DNA from: Leifsonia poae
GTDB lineage: Bacteria > Actinomycetota > Actinomycetes > Actinomycetales > Microbacteriaceae
Assembly: GCF_027921845.1 (NCBI RefSeq)
Contig: NZ_BSEN01000006.1
Span: forward strand, 516,272-580,271
Direction of reading: 5' to 3'
Length of the DNA: 64,000 nucleotides
Positions 34,138 through 42,581 of the stretch are shown in pieces. Both the position numbers and the translations under genes were made by a program. Position 1 is the first letter of the stretch. Every line of letters begins with the position of its first letter. The notes under the pieces were generated by a model. The model was not told the origin of the DNA and made no database searches. It saw only the letters and a program-made list of their open reading frames with translations.

Positions 34138-35216
34138 TGGCTTCAAGCGTTCCGGCGGTTCGTCGTCCGGCGTCGTTGTCGAGCCAGGTCGGCCTGACCG
34201 ACAAGATCTTCGCCTCGGGTCAGGACAAAGAGCTCGCGTCCTCGGTCGATGACGGTCTCGCGCTCGTCGAAGAGGGGCTGATCGCCGAGATGCGGTTCGC
34301 CGACAACTTCGCCGACGTCACCGCCCGCTATCTGCTCGAGGCCGGCGGCAAGCGCGTGCGCCCCATGCTCACGTTGCTCGCCGCGCAGCTCGGCGAGGGC
34401 AACACCCCCGAGGTGCTCAAGGCCGCCGAGGCGATCGAGATCACACACCTCGCCTCGCTCTACCACGACGACGTGATGGACGAAGCACAGATGCGCCGCG
34501 GGGTGCCGAGCGCGCAGTCGGTGTGGGGCAACTCCGTCGCCGTGCTCACCGGCGACCTGCTGTTCGCCCGCGCCAGCAAGCTCGTCGCCGCCCTCGGCGT
34601 GCGGGCCATCACGATGCAGGCCGACACCTTCGAGCGACTCTGCCTGGGTCAGCTGCACGAGACGATCGGACCGCAAGACGGCGAAGACCCGATCGAGCAT
34701 TACCTCCAGGTGCTCGCCGACAAGACCGGTTCGCTGATCGCCGCCGCCGCGCAGATGGGCGTCGTGTTCTCGCACGCCTCTGAGGACTACGAGCAGCCCG
34801 TCGTGACCTTCGGCGAGAAGATCGGCGTCGCCTTCCAGCTCATCGACGACGTGATCGACCTCTCGTCCGAGGGCGTCGCCGAGACCGGCAAGACGCCGGG
34901 CAACGACCTGCGTGCCGGCGTCGCGACGCTTCCGCTGCTGCGCCTGCGCGTACGCGCCGAGAGCGACGCGGATGCCCTGGCGCTTCTCGAGCGCCTCGAG
35001 CGCGACGTCATCGGTACCGTCGACGACGGGGCCATCACGCCGGAGGCCACCGCGGCGATCGCCGCCCTCCGCGACCACGACGTCACCGCCCAGACCCTCG
35101 ACGAGGCGCACCGCTGGGCGCACGAAGCCGTTGAGGCGCTCGCGCCCCTGCCCAAGGGGTCGGTCAAGAAGGCCCTGACCCGATTCGCCGACACGATCGT
35201 CGACCGTTCCAGCTGA
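34137..35216 (+). CDS. Polyprenyl diphosphate synthase (menaquinone side chain)
   Basis: This 359-residue trans-isoprenyl diphosphate synthase has the first Asp-rich motif DDVMD at 111-115 and the second DDVID at 237-241, plus GGKRVRPML. It elongates allylic diphosphates with IPP to a C35-C50 chain; the exact length is not predictable. GTG 34137 shares a base with the menG stop. The context (menF, menG) indicates menaquinone biosynthesis at the membrane. Confidence 0.92.
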   Translation: MASSVPAVRRPASLSSQVGLTDKIFASGQDKELASSVDDGLALVEEGLIAEMRFADNFADVTARYLLEAGGKRVRPMLTLLAAQLGEGNTPEVLKAAEAIEITHLASLYHDDVMDEAQMRRGVPSAQSVWGNSVAVLTGDLLFARASKLVAALGVRAITMQADTFERLCLGQLHETIGPQDGEDPIEHYLQVLADKTGSLIAAAAQMGVVFSHASEDYEQPVVTFGEKIGVAFQLIDDVIDLSSEGVAETGKTPGNDLRAGVATLPLLRLRVRAESDADALALLERLERDVIGTVDDGAITPEATAAIAALRDHDVTAQTLDEAHRWAHEAVEALAPLPKGSVKKALTRFADTIVDRSS

Positions 35217-35235
35217 GCGAGGAAAGATACAGCGT

Positions 35236-36612
35236 ATGACCAAATTGCGACTGGCCATCGTCGGTGCCGGACCCGCCGGAATCTATGCGGCGGACATCCT
35301 GCTCAAAGCCGAACGCAGCTTCGATGTCTCGATCGACCTGTTCGAGCAGCTTCCCGCACCCTACGGACTCGTGCGCTACGGCGTCGCCCCCGACCACCCG
35401 CGCATCAAGGGCATCATCACGGCGCTCCGCGAGGTGCTCGACCGCGGCGACATCCGGCTGTTCGGCAATGTGACCTACGGACGCGACATCACGCTCGACG
35501 ACCTCAAGAAGCACTACAACGCCGTGATCTTCTCGACCGGTGCCGTGCACGATGCCGACCTCGACATCCCGGGCATCGACCTGCACGGCTCGTACGGTGC
35601 GGCGGACTTCGTGAGCTGGTTCGACGGGCATCCGGATGTGCCGCGCACCTGGCCGCTCGAGGCCGCGTCCGTCGCAGTGATCGGAAACGGCAACGTCGCG
35701 CTCGACGTCTCGCGCATCCTGGCGAAGCACGCCGACGACCTGCTGCCCACCGAGATCCCGGACAACGTCTACGAGATCCTCAAGGCGTCGCCCGTCACCG
35801 ACGTTCATGTGTTCGGCCGCCGCGGACCGGCGCAGGTGAAGTTCACCCCGCTGGAGCTGCGCGAGTTGGGCGAGCTCAACGACGTCGACATGATCCTCTA
35901 CGACGAAGACTTCGACTACGACGAGCAGTCGAAGGCGGCCGTGGCCAGCAACAAGCAGGTCATGGTGATCGACCGGGTGCTGCAGCAGTGGCGGCAGCGC
36001 GAGGTGGGCCAGGCGTCGCGCCGGCTGCACCTGCACTTCTACGCCAAGCCGCTCGAGGTCGTCTCCGACGGCGACGGCAACGTGGCCGCCTACCGCTACG
36101 AGCGCACCGCGCCCGACGGCGAGGGCGGCGTGCGGGGCACGGGCGAGATCCGCGAGGTCCCGGTGCAGGCCATCTACCGCGCCGTCGGCTACTTCGGCTC
36201 GCCTCTCGACGGCATCCCGTTCGACAAGGAGCACGGCGTGATCCCGAACCACGAGGGTCAGGTGCTGCGTTCGGGCGACAACGAGCGGATGTACGGCGTG
36301 TACGCCACCGGATGGATCAAGCGCGGGCCGGTCGGCCTCATCGGGCACACGAAGTCCGACGCGATGGAGACCATCAAGCACGTGATCAACGATCAGGGCA
36401 ACTGGTGGGCTCCCACCGACCCGTCGGAACAGGCGATCGTCGACCTGCTCGAAGCGCGCGACGTGGAGTACACGAACCTCGACGGCTGGCACAACCTCGA
36501 CCAGCACGAGCTCGCGCTCGGCGAGGCGCGCGGCCGCACCCGCATCAAGGTCGTTCCGCGCGACGAGATGGTGCGGGCGTCGAACCAGCTCGCGGCGCCC
36601 GTCGCCGACTAG
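35236..36612 (+). CDS. Ferredoxin/adrenodoxin-type NADP+ reductase (FprA-like)
   Basis: This 458-residue FAD flavoprotein resembles mycobacterial FprA and mitochondrial adrenodoxin reductase. The FAD motif is IVGAGPAGIYAAD (8-20) and the NADP motif VIGNGNVALDVSR (148-160). QLPAPYGLVRYGVAPDHPRIK and ATGWIKRGPVGLIGHTKSDA are family signatures. It passes electrons between NADPH and ferredoxins, for example for P450s or Fe-S enzymes. GAGGAAAG precedes ATG 35236, 19 bp after the synthase gene, so probably one operon. Confidence 0.93.
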   Translation: MTKLRLAIVGAGPAGIYAADILLKAERSFDVSIDLFEQLPAPYGLVRYGVAPDHPRIKGIITALREVLDRGDIRLFGNVTYGRDITLDDLKKHYNAVIFSTGAVHDADLDIPGIDLHGSYGAADFVSWFDGHPDVPRTWPLEAASVAVIGNGNVALDVSRILAKHADDLLPTEIPDNVYEILKASPVTDVHVFGRRGPAQVKFTPLELRELGELNDVDMILYDEDFDYDEQSKAAVASNKQVMVIDRVLQQWRQREVGQASRRLHLHFYAKPLEVVSDGDGNVAAYRYERTAPDGEGGVRGTGEIREVPVQAIYRAVGYFGSPLDGIPFDKEHGVIPNHEGQVLRSGDNERMYGVYATGWIKRGPVGLIGHTKSDAMETIKHVINDQGNWWAPTDPSEQAIVDLLEARDVEYTNLDGWHNLDQHELALGEARGRTRIKVVPRDEMVRASNQLAAPVAD

Positions 36613-36698
36613 CCGTCCGGGTGCCCCCGGCCCGGCGCGCACAATCCCAGAGCTGCCACCGCTGGCCTTCCGGGTGCTCCACCTGGCACGCTGAGGTC

Positions 36699-37715
36699 AT
36701 GACGCGCGAGCAGGGGTGGCAGCCGGACGTGCTGGGCGAGCCGTTCGATCAGCTGACGCTGACCCTGGCCCCGGATGCCGAGGGCGAGGTCGTGGCGACG
36801 CTCGTGCGGTACGCGCCGTCGCCCGGCTTCGCGGACCTGCTGACCGACGCGCACGTGCGCAGACCGGTCGCCGCCGACACCGATGTGCTCTACGTACACG
36901 GCTGGTCGGACTACTTCTTCCAGAAGGAGCTCGCCGTCTTCTGGCACGACCAGGGCGCCCGCTTCTACGCTCTCGATCTGCGCAAGTACGGGCGCAGCCT
37001 CAGGCCAGGGCAGACTCCCGGATTCGTCGACGACCTCGCCACCTACGACGAGGACCTCGACGCAGCGCTGACCGCGATCGGCCACGCCGTCGGGCAGAAG
37101 AGCAAGCGGCGACTCGTGCTGATGGGTCACTCCACCGGCGGCCTCACCCTGAGCCTCTGGGCGCATCGGCACCCCTCACGAGCGGATGCCCTGGTACTGA
37201 ACAGCCCGTGGCTCGAGTTCCAGGCGCGGTCGGCCGGACGCGCCGCCCTGGCGCCGATCATCGGCTTGCAGGCGCGTGTCGATCCACGCGCAGCCCTGCC
37301 GAACGTCGACCTCGGCTTCTACACGCGGTCGGTGTCGGCCGCGATGGACGGCGAATGGGACTACGACCTGGCGTGGCGGCCGGTCCGAGGATTCCCCGTG
37401 CATCCGGCCTGGTTGAACGCGGTGCTGGCCGGGCACGCCCAGGTCGCCGGCGGCCTGACGATCCAGGCTCCGGTGCTCACCATGGTGTCGGCCCGTTCGA
37501 CGATGCTGCCGTACTGGACGCCGGACATGCTGAGCAGCGACATCGTGCTCGTGGTCGACGATATCGCGCAGCGCTCGATCAAGCTGGCGCCGACTGTGAC
37601 GGTGGCGCGGATCGACGGAGCGCTGCACGACATCTTCCTGTCGAAAGAGCCCGTGCGCGAAGACGCCTACGCCCGCGTGACGCAGTGGTTGCGCGGGTAC
37701 CTCAGCGGAAGTTGA
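36699..37715 (+). CDS. Alpha/beta hydrolase (monoacylglycerol lipase-like)
   Basis: This 338-residue hydrolase has HG at [13 protein letters not shown] (oxyanion hole), nucleophile Ser145 in LMGHSTGGL and a late His in [12 protein letters not shown], consistent with a Ser-His-Asp triad. Similar actinobacterial proteins are annotated as serine aminopeptidase S33 or lysophospholipase; the substrate is unknown. ATG 36699 after TGAGG is preferred; the longer frame upstream lies in the FprA shadow. Its 3' end overlaps the convergent yajQ gene by 14 bp. Confidence 0.87.
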   Translation: MTREQGWQPDVLGEPFDQLTLTLAPDAEGEVVATLVRYAPSPGFADLLTDAHVRRPVAADTDVLYVHGWSDYFFQKELAVFWHDQGARFYALDLRKYGRSLRPGQTPGFVDDLATYDEDLDAALTAIGHAVGQKSKRRLVLMGHSTGGLTLSLWAHRHPSRADALVLNSPWLEFQARSAGRAALAPIIGLQARVDPRAALPNVDLGFYTRSVSAAMDGEWDYDLAWRPVRGFPVHPAWLNAVLAGHAQVAGGLTIQAPVLTMVSARSTMLPYWTPDMLSSDIVLVVDDIAQRSIKLAPTVTVARIDGALHDIFLSKEPVREDAYARVTQWLRGYLSGS

Positions 37716-38190
37716 CGAACTGCACCGCGACGTCGAGGTCGGCGTTCTTCAGCAGCGCCATCGTGGCCTGCAGATCGTCGCGGCTCTTCGAGCTGACCCG
37801 CAGCTCGTCGCCCTGGATCTGCGACTTGACGCTCTTGGGGGCCTCGTCGCGGATGAGCTTGGAGATCTTCTTCGCGTCGTCCTGCTCGATGCCGTTCTTG
37901 ATGCCGGCCTCGATGCGGTACTCCTTGCCCGAGGCGAAGGGCTCGCCCGTGTCGAGCGAACGGAGGGATATGCCCCGCTTGATGAGCTTGGATTCGAACA
38001 CCTCGAGCACGGCCTTGACGCGCTCCTCGGTGTTGGCCTTCATCAGCACCTTCTCGCCGCTCCATTCGATGGAGGCGCCGACGTTCTTGAAGTCGTAGCG
38101 CTGGTCGACCTCTTTGCGCGCCTGGTTGAGGGCGTTGTCGGCCTCCATCTTGTCGACTTTGCTGACAACGTCAAACGATGAATCCGCCAT
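37702..38190 (-). CDS. YajQ family nucleotide-binding protein
   Basis: This 162-residue protein has the YajQ pattern: [25 protein letters not shown] at the start, [13 protein letters not shown] and FVNFR at the end, forming two ferredoxin-like domains. Xanthomonas homologues bind cyclic-di-GMP; other family members bind RNA, and whether this one does either is unknown. Start ATG 38190 is set by similarity, with GAGGG upstream. A convergent 14-bp overlap with the hydrolase gene is present. Confidence 0.92.
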   Translation of the reverse strand: MADSSFDVVSKVDKMEADNALNQARKEVDQRYDFKNVGASIEWSGEKVLMKANTEERVKAVLEVFESKLIKRGISLRSLDTGEPFASGKEYRIEAGIKNGIEQDDAKKISKLIRDEAPKSVKSQIQGDELRVSSKSRDDLQATMALLKNADLDVAVQFVNFR

Positions 38191-38331
38191 GGTGAGCGTC
38201 CCTCTCTCTCGTGCGTCGAAACGCATCCAGCCTACCGGCGGGGCGGCCGGAGTCAGGAGTACCGTTGGGCCTGTTCGGGTCCTCCGCTCGTCAACGGCTC
38301 GGGACTCCGGCAGCATTCGGAGGAGTTCCTG

Positions 38332-38376
38332 ATGGGCCAATCGCCAACAATTCGACACAGCACGAGGCGCGGCTGA
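38332..38376 (+). CDS. Possible 14-residue leader peptide
   Basis: A short ORF ([14 protein letters not shown]) begins six bases after a strong GGAGGAG site (38319-38325) and stops one base before the GNAT start (TGA-G-ATG). It contains codons that are rare in this GC-rich genome (ATT, CGA, AGG). The arrangement suggests translational coupling or attenuation of the GNAT gene. No similarity is claimed. Confidence 0.4.
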   Translation: MGQSPTIRHSTRRG

Positions 38377-38377
38377 G

Positions 38378-38971
38378 ATGAGCGTGACGACGGCGCACGT
38401 GATCAGGCCGCTCACCCCCGACACCTTTCCGGCGTGGCTGGCGCTCGCGCAGAAGCACAACGGCGTCTGGGGCGGGTGCTACTGCTCGTATTTCCACGGT
38501 GACACGGAGGACACCGTGAAGAGCGAGTACGACGGGCCGACGTTCAAGCAACGACTCGTGGCGGAGGGGGTCGCGCACGCCGCGCTCGTGTTCGACGGCG
38601 ACGACGCGATCGCGTGGTGCGAGTACGGCAGCCCTGCCGAACTGCCCCGCATCTACCACCGCAAGCAGTACGACGCGGGCGAGGACAATCCGGCGCCGTG
38701 GCGCATCACCTGCTTCTTCGTCGACCGCGACCACCGACGTTCGGGAGTGGCCAGGGAAGCGCTGGACGGCGCCCTCGAGTTGATCGCGCAGGCGGGCGGA
38801 GGCGAGGTGGTCTCGTTCCCCAACGAGCTCGCTCCCGGCAAGCGCACATCGTCCTCGTTCCTCCACAACGGCACGAGGGCGATGTTCGAGAAGGCGGGGT
38901 TCACCTTCGAGCGTCACATCGGCACGAGCAAGACCGTGATGCGCAAGACGGTGCCGCCGGCCCTCAGTTGA
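38378..38971 (+). CDS. GNAT family N-acetyltransferase
   Basis: This 197-residue acetyltransferase has a GNAT core with [29 protein letters not shown], the acetyl-CoA pyrophosphate-binding R/Q-x-x-G-x-G/A region (here RRSGVA). The N terminus [12 protein letters not shown] and the [21 protein letters not shown] end are shared with an uncharacterised actinobacterial subgroup. The substrate is unknown. It has no good ribosome site of its own and may depend on the short upstream ORF. Confidence 0.82.
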   Translation: MSVTTAHVIRPLTPDTFPAWLALAQKHNGVWGGCYCSYFHGDTEDTVKSEYDGPTFKQRLVAEGVAHAALVFDGDDAIAWCEYGSPAELPRIYHRKQYDAGEDNPAPWRITCFFVDRDHRRSGVAREALDGALELIAQAGGGEVVSFPNELAPGKRTSSSFLHNGTRAMFEKAGFTFERHIGTSKTVMRKTVPPALS

Positions 38972-39026
38972 CGCCGGTGCAACACTTCCCTCGCGGGATG
39001 CGCGAAGCACGCGTATGGTCACGCGT

Positions 39027-39659
39027 ATGGATGGAACAGGGAAACTCCTCGTACGCATCGTCGTCGGTGGCGTGTTCGTCGGACACGGCCTCCAGAAGCT
39101 GAAGGGCGCCTTCGGCGGCCCCGGCCTCGAAGGGACCGAGAAGATGGTCGCCAGCATGGACATGGAGCCGGCCCCGCTGCAGGCCCGCGCAGCGGCGCTC
39201 TCGGAGACGATCGGAGGGGCGGCGCTGATCGCCGGCGCCGCGACCCCGGCCGCATCCGCCGCCCTGATCGCCGCGATGACCACGGCGATCCGCAAGGTGC
39301 ACTGGAAGAACGGGCCGTGGAACTCGAACGGCGGCTTCGAGTTCAACGCGGTGCTGATCGCCGTTGCGACGGCCCTCGCGACCGACGGGCCGGGCATATT
39401 CTCCGTCGACGCGGCATTCGGCAAGAAGCGCTGGGGGATCGTCGGCGGGCTCTTCGCGCTCGGCGGCGGGGTGGCGGCGTCGTGGGCCGCCGTCGAATAC
39501 GGTCGTCGTGCGGCCGAGGCCAAGCGCGATCTCGCGCCGGCCGCGAGCGACACGGCAACGACGACGACGCCAACGGAGCCGGCCACAGACACGACCGCGG
39601 GTACAACGGCAGATACCGGTGCTGACACGTCGGCGGCCGAAGGGTCGCCCGAGGCCTAG
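39027..39659 (+). CDS. DoxX family membrane protein
   Basis: This protein of about 210 residues has a DoxX/DoxD-like four-helix membrane domain: GKLLVRIVVGGVFVGHGLQKLKGAFGG, ETIGGAALIAGAATPAASAALIAAMTTA, GGFEFNAVLIAVATALATDGPG and a last helix GIVGGLFALGGGVAASWAAV. A Thr/Ala-rich tail follows. DoxX proteins are linked to quinone, thiosulfate or redox-stress functions, not assignable here. The ATG at 39027 is preferred; one four codons upstream is possible. Confidence 0.82.
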   Translation: MDGTGKLLVRIVVGGVFVGHGLQKLKGAFGGPGLEGTEKMVASMDMEPAPLQARAAALSETIGGAALIAGAATPAASAALIAAMTTAIRKVHWKNGPWNSNGGFEFNAVLIAVATALATDGPGIFSVDAAFGKKRWGIVGGLFALGGGVAASWAAVEYGRRAAEAKRDLAPAASDTATTTTPTEPATDTTAGTTADTGADTSAAEGSPEA

Positions 39660-39699
39660 CCCGCGAGCATATCGCCGACGGGCAACCGCCGGCGAACGA

Positions 39700-39843
39700 T
39701 CAGGCGGTCTGCTGCAATTCAGCGAAGAAGGTGACGTGGCATCCGTCGCCGCCGCACTCGATGCAGAGGGTGACCTCGTTCTCGTGCTGGGTCGGGTCGG
39801 CGCCGGTTCCGTCGCACCGTTCGCATATCTCCAACGTCCTCAT
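39700..39843 (-). CDS. Small CxxCxGxG zinc-finger-like protein
   Basis: This 47-residue protein carries two DnaJ-type half-sites: CERCDGTG (from Cys7) and CIECGGDG (from Cys27), the pattern that holds zinc in DnaJ cysteine-rich domains. A fifth Cys follows. The ATG is at 39843 without a strong ribosome site. The two spaced CxxCxGxG motifs make chance unlikely. It may be a zinc ribbon acting in protein or nucleic-acid binding; the function is unknown. Confidence 0.65.
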   Translation of the reverse strand: MRTLEICERCDGTGADPTQHENEVTLCIECGGDGCHVTFFAELQQTA

Positions 39844-39927
39844 GCCGTCGATTCTGCGCCGCACCACCGACACTCCCGCCAGGCCGGTCGGGGTGTCGCG
39901 GATTGCCCGGAAACGCGGCGCAGGCGA

Positions 39928-40227
39928 TCAGCCCCGGGGGAGCAGCCACTCCAGTTCGAGCTGGTCAGTGCGCCGGCGCAGTTCGTCGCGGGCATCCGGA
40001 TCCTTGAGTTCGGGCGTGCCGTTGGGGTCGACCGTCATGGTCCAGAGGGGGATGCTGCCGCCCACCAGGAAGCGCGCGCGCTGCACCGCGCCCTCATGGT
40101 CGACGACGGGCAGTTCGACGACCTCGACGCGTTGTTCGCGACTGAGCGCGAGCGCGAACTCGAGCAGTCCGTCGGCGAGTTCGTCGCCGGTCATGACCGA
40201 GTCGTTGCTGAGGTGAACGGATTTCAT
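39928..40227 (-). CDS. Hypothetical protein, 99 residues
   Basis: This small soluble protein reads MKSVHLSNDSVMTGDELADGLLEFALALS in its first part and DPDARDELRRRTDQLELEWLLPRG at the end. No known domain was recognised. GGGAGG precedes ATG 40227, and codon use is typical of the genome, so it is probably real. It lies downstream of the GAF-ANTAR pair on the same strand and could be in their transcript. Confidence 0.6.
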   Translation of the reverse strand: MKSVHLSNDSVMTGDELADGLLEFALALSREQRVEVVELPVVDHEGAVQRARFLVGGSIPLWTMTVDPNGTPELKDPDARDELRRRTDQLELEWLLPRG

Positions 40228-40338
40228 GGGAACCTCCCGGGGAGCGTCTCCTGGCATCGTGCGGCTACCGGGTCTGGGGCAACTCGCCCCAAGCTACCCC
40301 TTGACGACGACCGTGTCGCCCCCACCGGCGGCACCGGT

Positions 40339-41052
40339 TCAGAGGGCGAGCCGACGCTCCACGATGTCCCGCGCCACCGCCGTCAGCGGCAGCTGCTGCG
40401 AGCGCGCGTGCCCCCGGATGCGGTTGAACGCCTCATCGACCGGAATGCGGTGCCGGTACGAGATCACGCCCTTCGCCTGCTCGATGATCACCCGGCTGTC
40501 GAGCGCCCGCTGCAACTGCGACCGGATGACGTCGCCCTCGGCCACCGCGCGCTCCTGCAGGATGCCGATGGTCGCGACATCCGCCATCGCCTGGGCGGCG
40601 ACGGTGTCGAGCTTGTCCAGCTCGCCCTGCTCGTCGCGGAACAGGTTGAGCGAGCCGATCGTGACGTTGCGCAACCGGAGCGGAAAGGCGTGGATCGAGT
40701 GGAAGCCCTGCGCGAGGGCCGCGTCACGGAAGCTGGTCCAGTGCGTCTGCAGGTCGTCGATCGACGGCACCGACACGGCGTGGCCGCTCACGTAGCACTC
40801 GACGCACGGGCCGCCATCCGGGCCGAGCTGCATGAGTTCGATGAGCTGCGACCGCTCGTCGGTCGAGGCGACGACGTCGAGGCTCCCGTTGCCGTCGGCG
40901 AGCAGGATGCCGGCCTGGGTCGCCGTGAGGAGTGCCTGACAGCGCTCGACCAGTGTCTGCAGCAGATCGAGGATGTCGTAGCCGGCGACGAGCGTGTCGG
41001 CGAGCGTGGCGAACGACTCCAGCAACTGTGCTTCGCGAATGTCTTCCTTCAT
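40339..41052 (-). CDS. GAF-ANTAR RNA-binding antiterminator-type regulator (second of pair)
   Basis: This 237-residue protein has an N-terminal GAF domain (AGYDILDLLQTLVERCQALLTATQAGILLAD through DVATIGILQERAV) and a C-terminal ANTAR domain (QLQRALDSRVIIEQAKGVISYRHRIPVDEAFNRIRGHARSQQLPLTAVARDIV). ANTAR domains bind paired RNA hairpins to prevent termination; GAF domains sense small ligands or redox state. Its ATG overlaps the stop of the similar upstream protein as ATGA, and GGGAGG lies within that gene's end. Confidence 0.9.
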   Translation of the reverse strand: MKEDIREAQLLESFATLADTLVAGYDILDLLQTLVERCQALLTATQAGILLADGNGSLDVVASTDERSQLIELMQLGPDGGPCVECYVSGHAVSVPSIDDLQTHWTSFRDAALAQGFHSIHAFPLRLRNVTIGSLNLFRDEQGELDKLDTVAAQAMADVATIGILQERAVAEGDVIRSQLQRALDSRVIIEQAKGVISYRHRIPVDEAFNRIRGHARSQQLPLTAVARDIVERRLAL

Positions 41053-41735
41053 CGTCCCTCCCGCGATTCGCCGGGGCCGCCTGCCGAGAAGTCCAGCTGC
41101 CAGGTCAGGATGTCGTCGGCGACATCCCGCACCGGCCGGCTGGTCGCGAACGCGTGCGCGCGGATCACTAGCGCAGCATCCTGCGCCGAGACGCCGAGTT
41201 GGGCGATCACCGCACCCGTGGCCTGGTGGATGCGCCGGCGCGAGAACTCCGTACCGGCCTCGTCGAGCGACGGGTCGCGTTCGAGGCGGGCGAGGATGTC
41301 GTGGAGCAGCCGGCGGCTGGCTGCCTCGGCGAGGGCCTCCGCCGTCTTCTCGTAGTCCGTTCGGAGCGTTCCGACCGCGTCGCTGTAGAGGTCGATCACG
41401 CCGAGGTTGATCGGGCCGAGCAGCAGCGGAAATGCGAACATCGCCCGCACCGAGGTGTCTTGGATGGCGTCGACGAAGGCCGGCCAGGAGCCGAGGGGGG
41501 CGCGCTGGATGTCCGGTTCGATCACCGGGCGGCGGGACGCCGAGGCGTCCCAGCACGGTCCTTCCCCGAGGTCGAACTGCAGCTCGTCGAGCCGGGCCGC
41601 CTGCGGGTCGCTCGCGCAGACCGTCTCGGGCGAGACGAGGTCGCCGAGGGTGGAGATCGCGGCGCCGGTGACGGGTAGGGCGGCGAGGAAGGGCGCACAG
41701 AAGTCGGGCGACGCCAGCGAAGCGTCAGTGACCAT
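41049..41735 (-). CDS. GAF-ANTAR RNA-binding antiterminator-type regulator (first of pair)
   Basis: This 228-residue protein has the same architecture as its downstream partner: a GAF-like domain (GAAISTLGDLVSPETVCASDPQAARLDELQFDLGEGPCWDA onward) and a C-terminal ANTAR domain (EFSRRRIHQATGAVIAQLGVSAQDAALVIRAHAFATSRPVRDVADDIL). The two may form a heterodimer. ATG 41735 with GGAGG upstream; a much longer open frame upstream is an antisense shadow of the histidine kinase region. Divergent from the DedA gene. Confidence 0.88.
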   Translation of the reverse strand: MVTDASLASPDFCAPFLAALPVTGAAISTLGDLVSPETVCASDPQAARLDELQFDLGEGPCWDASASRRPVIEPDIQRAPLGSWPAFVDAIQDTSVRAMFAFPLLLGPINLGVIDLYSDAVGTLRTDYEKTAEALAEAASRRLLHDILARLERDPSLDEAGTEFSRRRIHQATGAVIAQLGVSAQDAALVIRAHAFATSRPVRDVADDILTWQLDFSAGGPGESREGR

Positions 41736-41948
41736 GGTGTCCTCCAGAACCCATCCCGCAGGACGTTCTCTCTCATTGTCGACCCTGCGGCAGCCGATGT
41801 CACTGCGCGGCCGACGCGCGCGCCTCGATGTCACTCCACGGTAGGGGTCGGAAAGTACTCCGGGGTGACGATCGGCCGCCGGCGGATTCCTAGCCTCGAA
41901 GACGAGGCGGCATCCGGTCGCTTCGCTTCTTCGAGACGGGAGGCGGCC

Positions 41949-42581
41949 GTGGACGCCGTCAACGAGTTCATCGTGCAGGCAGCGACATCGCCGTGGGTCT
42001 ACCTGGTGGTGATCGCGGTCGTGTTCGTCGACGCCTTCTTCCCGCCTGTGCCGAGCGAGACCGTGGTCATCGCCGCGGCCGCCGCCAGCATCTCGGTCGG
42101 GCAGCCCAACATCGCGCTCGTGGTCGCGTGCGCCGCCGCGGGGGCGATCCTCGGCGACAACCTCACCTTCACGATCGGCCGCCTGGTCGGCCTCGACCGC
42201 TTCGCCTGGATGCGCCGGCGCCGGATGCGGGCGGCCCTCGACGCCGCGCACCGCGGCCTCGACCGCCGCGCCGCCGTGCTGCTGATGACGGCCCGCTACG
42301 TGCCGATCGGCCGCGTCGCCGTGAACCTCGTCGCGGGCGCATCGGGGTTTTCCCGTGCCCGATTCTTCGGATTGTCGGTGCTCGCGGGCATCACCTGGTC
42401 CGTCTACTCCGTTACGGTGGGACTGCTCGCGGGGCAGTGGCTCCACGGCAACCCCGTGCTCGGGATGCTCGTGGGCGTCGCGCTCGGCCTCGTGACCGGC
42501 GTCGTGATCGACGCCGTCATCCGGATGATCGCGCAGCGGCGCGTCGGTGGCCGCGAACTCGTCGCAGGGGAGGTGGAGTAG
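41949..42581 (+). CDS. DedA family membrane protein
   Basis: This 210-residue DedA/SNARE-associated (VTT domain) protein has VFVDAFFPPVPSETVVIAAAAAS, the ILGDNLTFTIGRLVG segment, RYVPIGRVAVNLVAGASGFSRARFF with the conserved re-entrant loop Arg, and a last helix GNPVLGMLVGVALGLVTGVVI. DedA proteins are linked to lipid carrier flipping and proton-dependent homeostasis. GTG 41949 follows GGGAGG; the frame is open upstream to 41865. It is followed without gap by a sensor kinase. Confidence 0.88.
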   Translation: MDAVNEFIVQAATSPWVYLVVIAVVFVDAFFPPVPSETVVIAAAAASISVGQPNIALVVACAAAGAILGDNLTFTIGRLVGLDRFAWMRRRRMRAALDAAHRGLDRRAAVLLMTARYVPIGRVAVNLVAGASGFSRARFFGLSVLAGITWSVYSVTVGLLAGQWLHGNPVLGMLVGVALGLVTGVVIDAVIRMIAQRRVGGRELVAGEVE

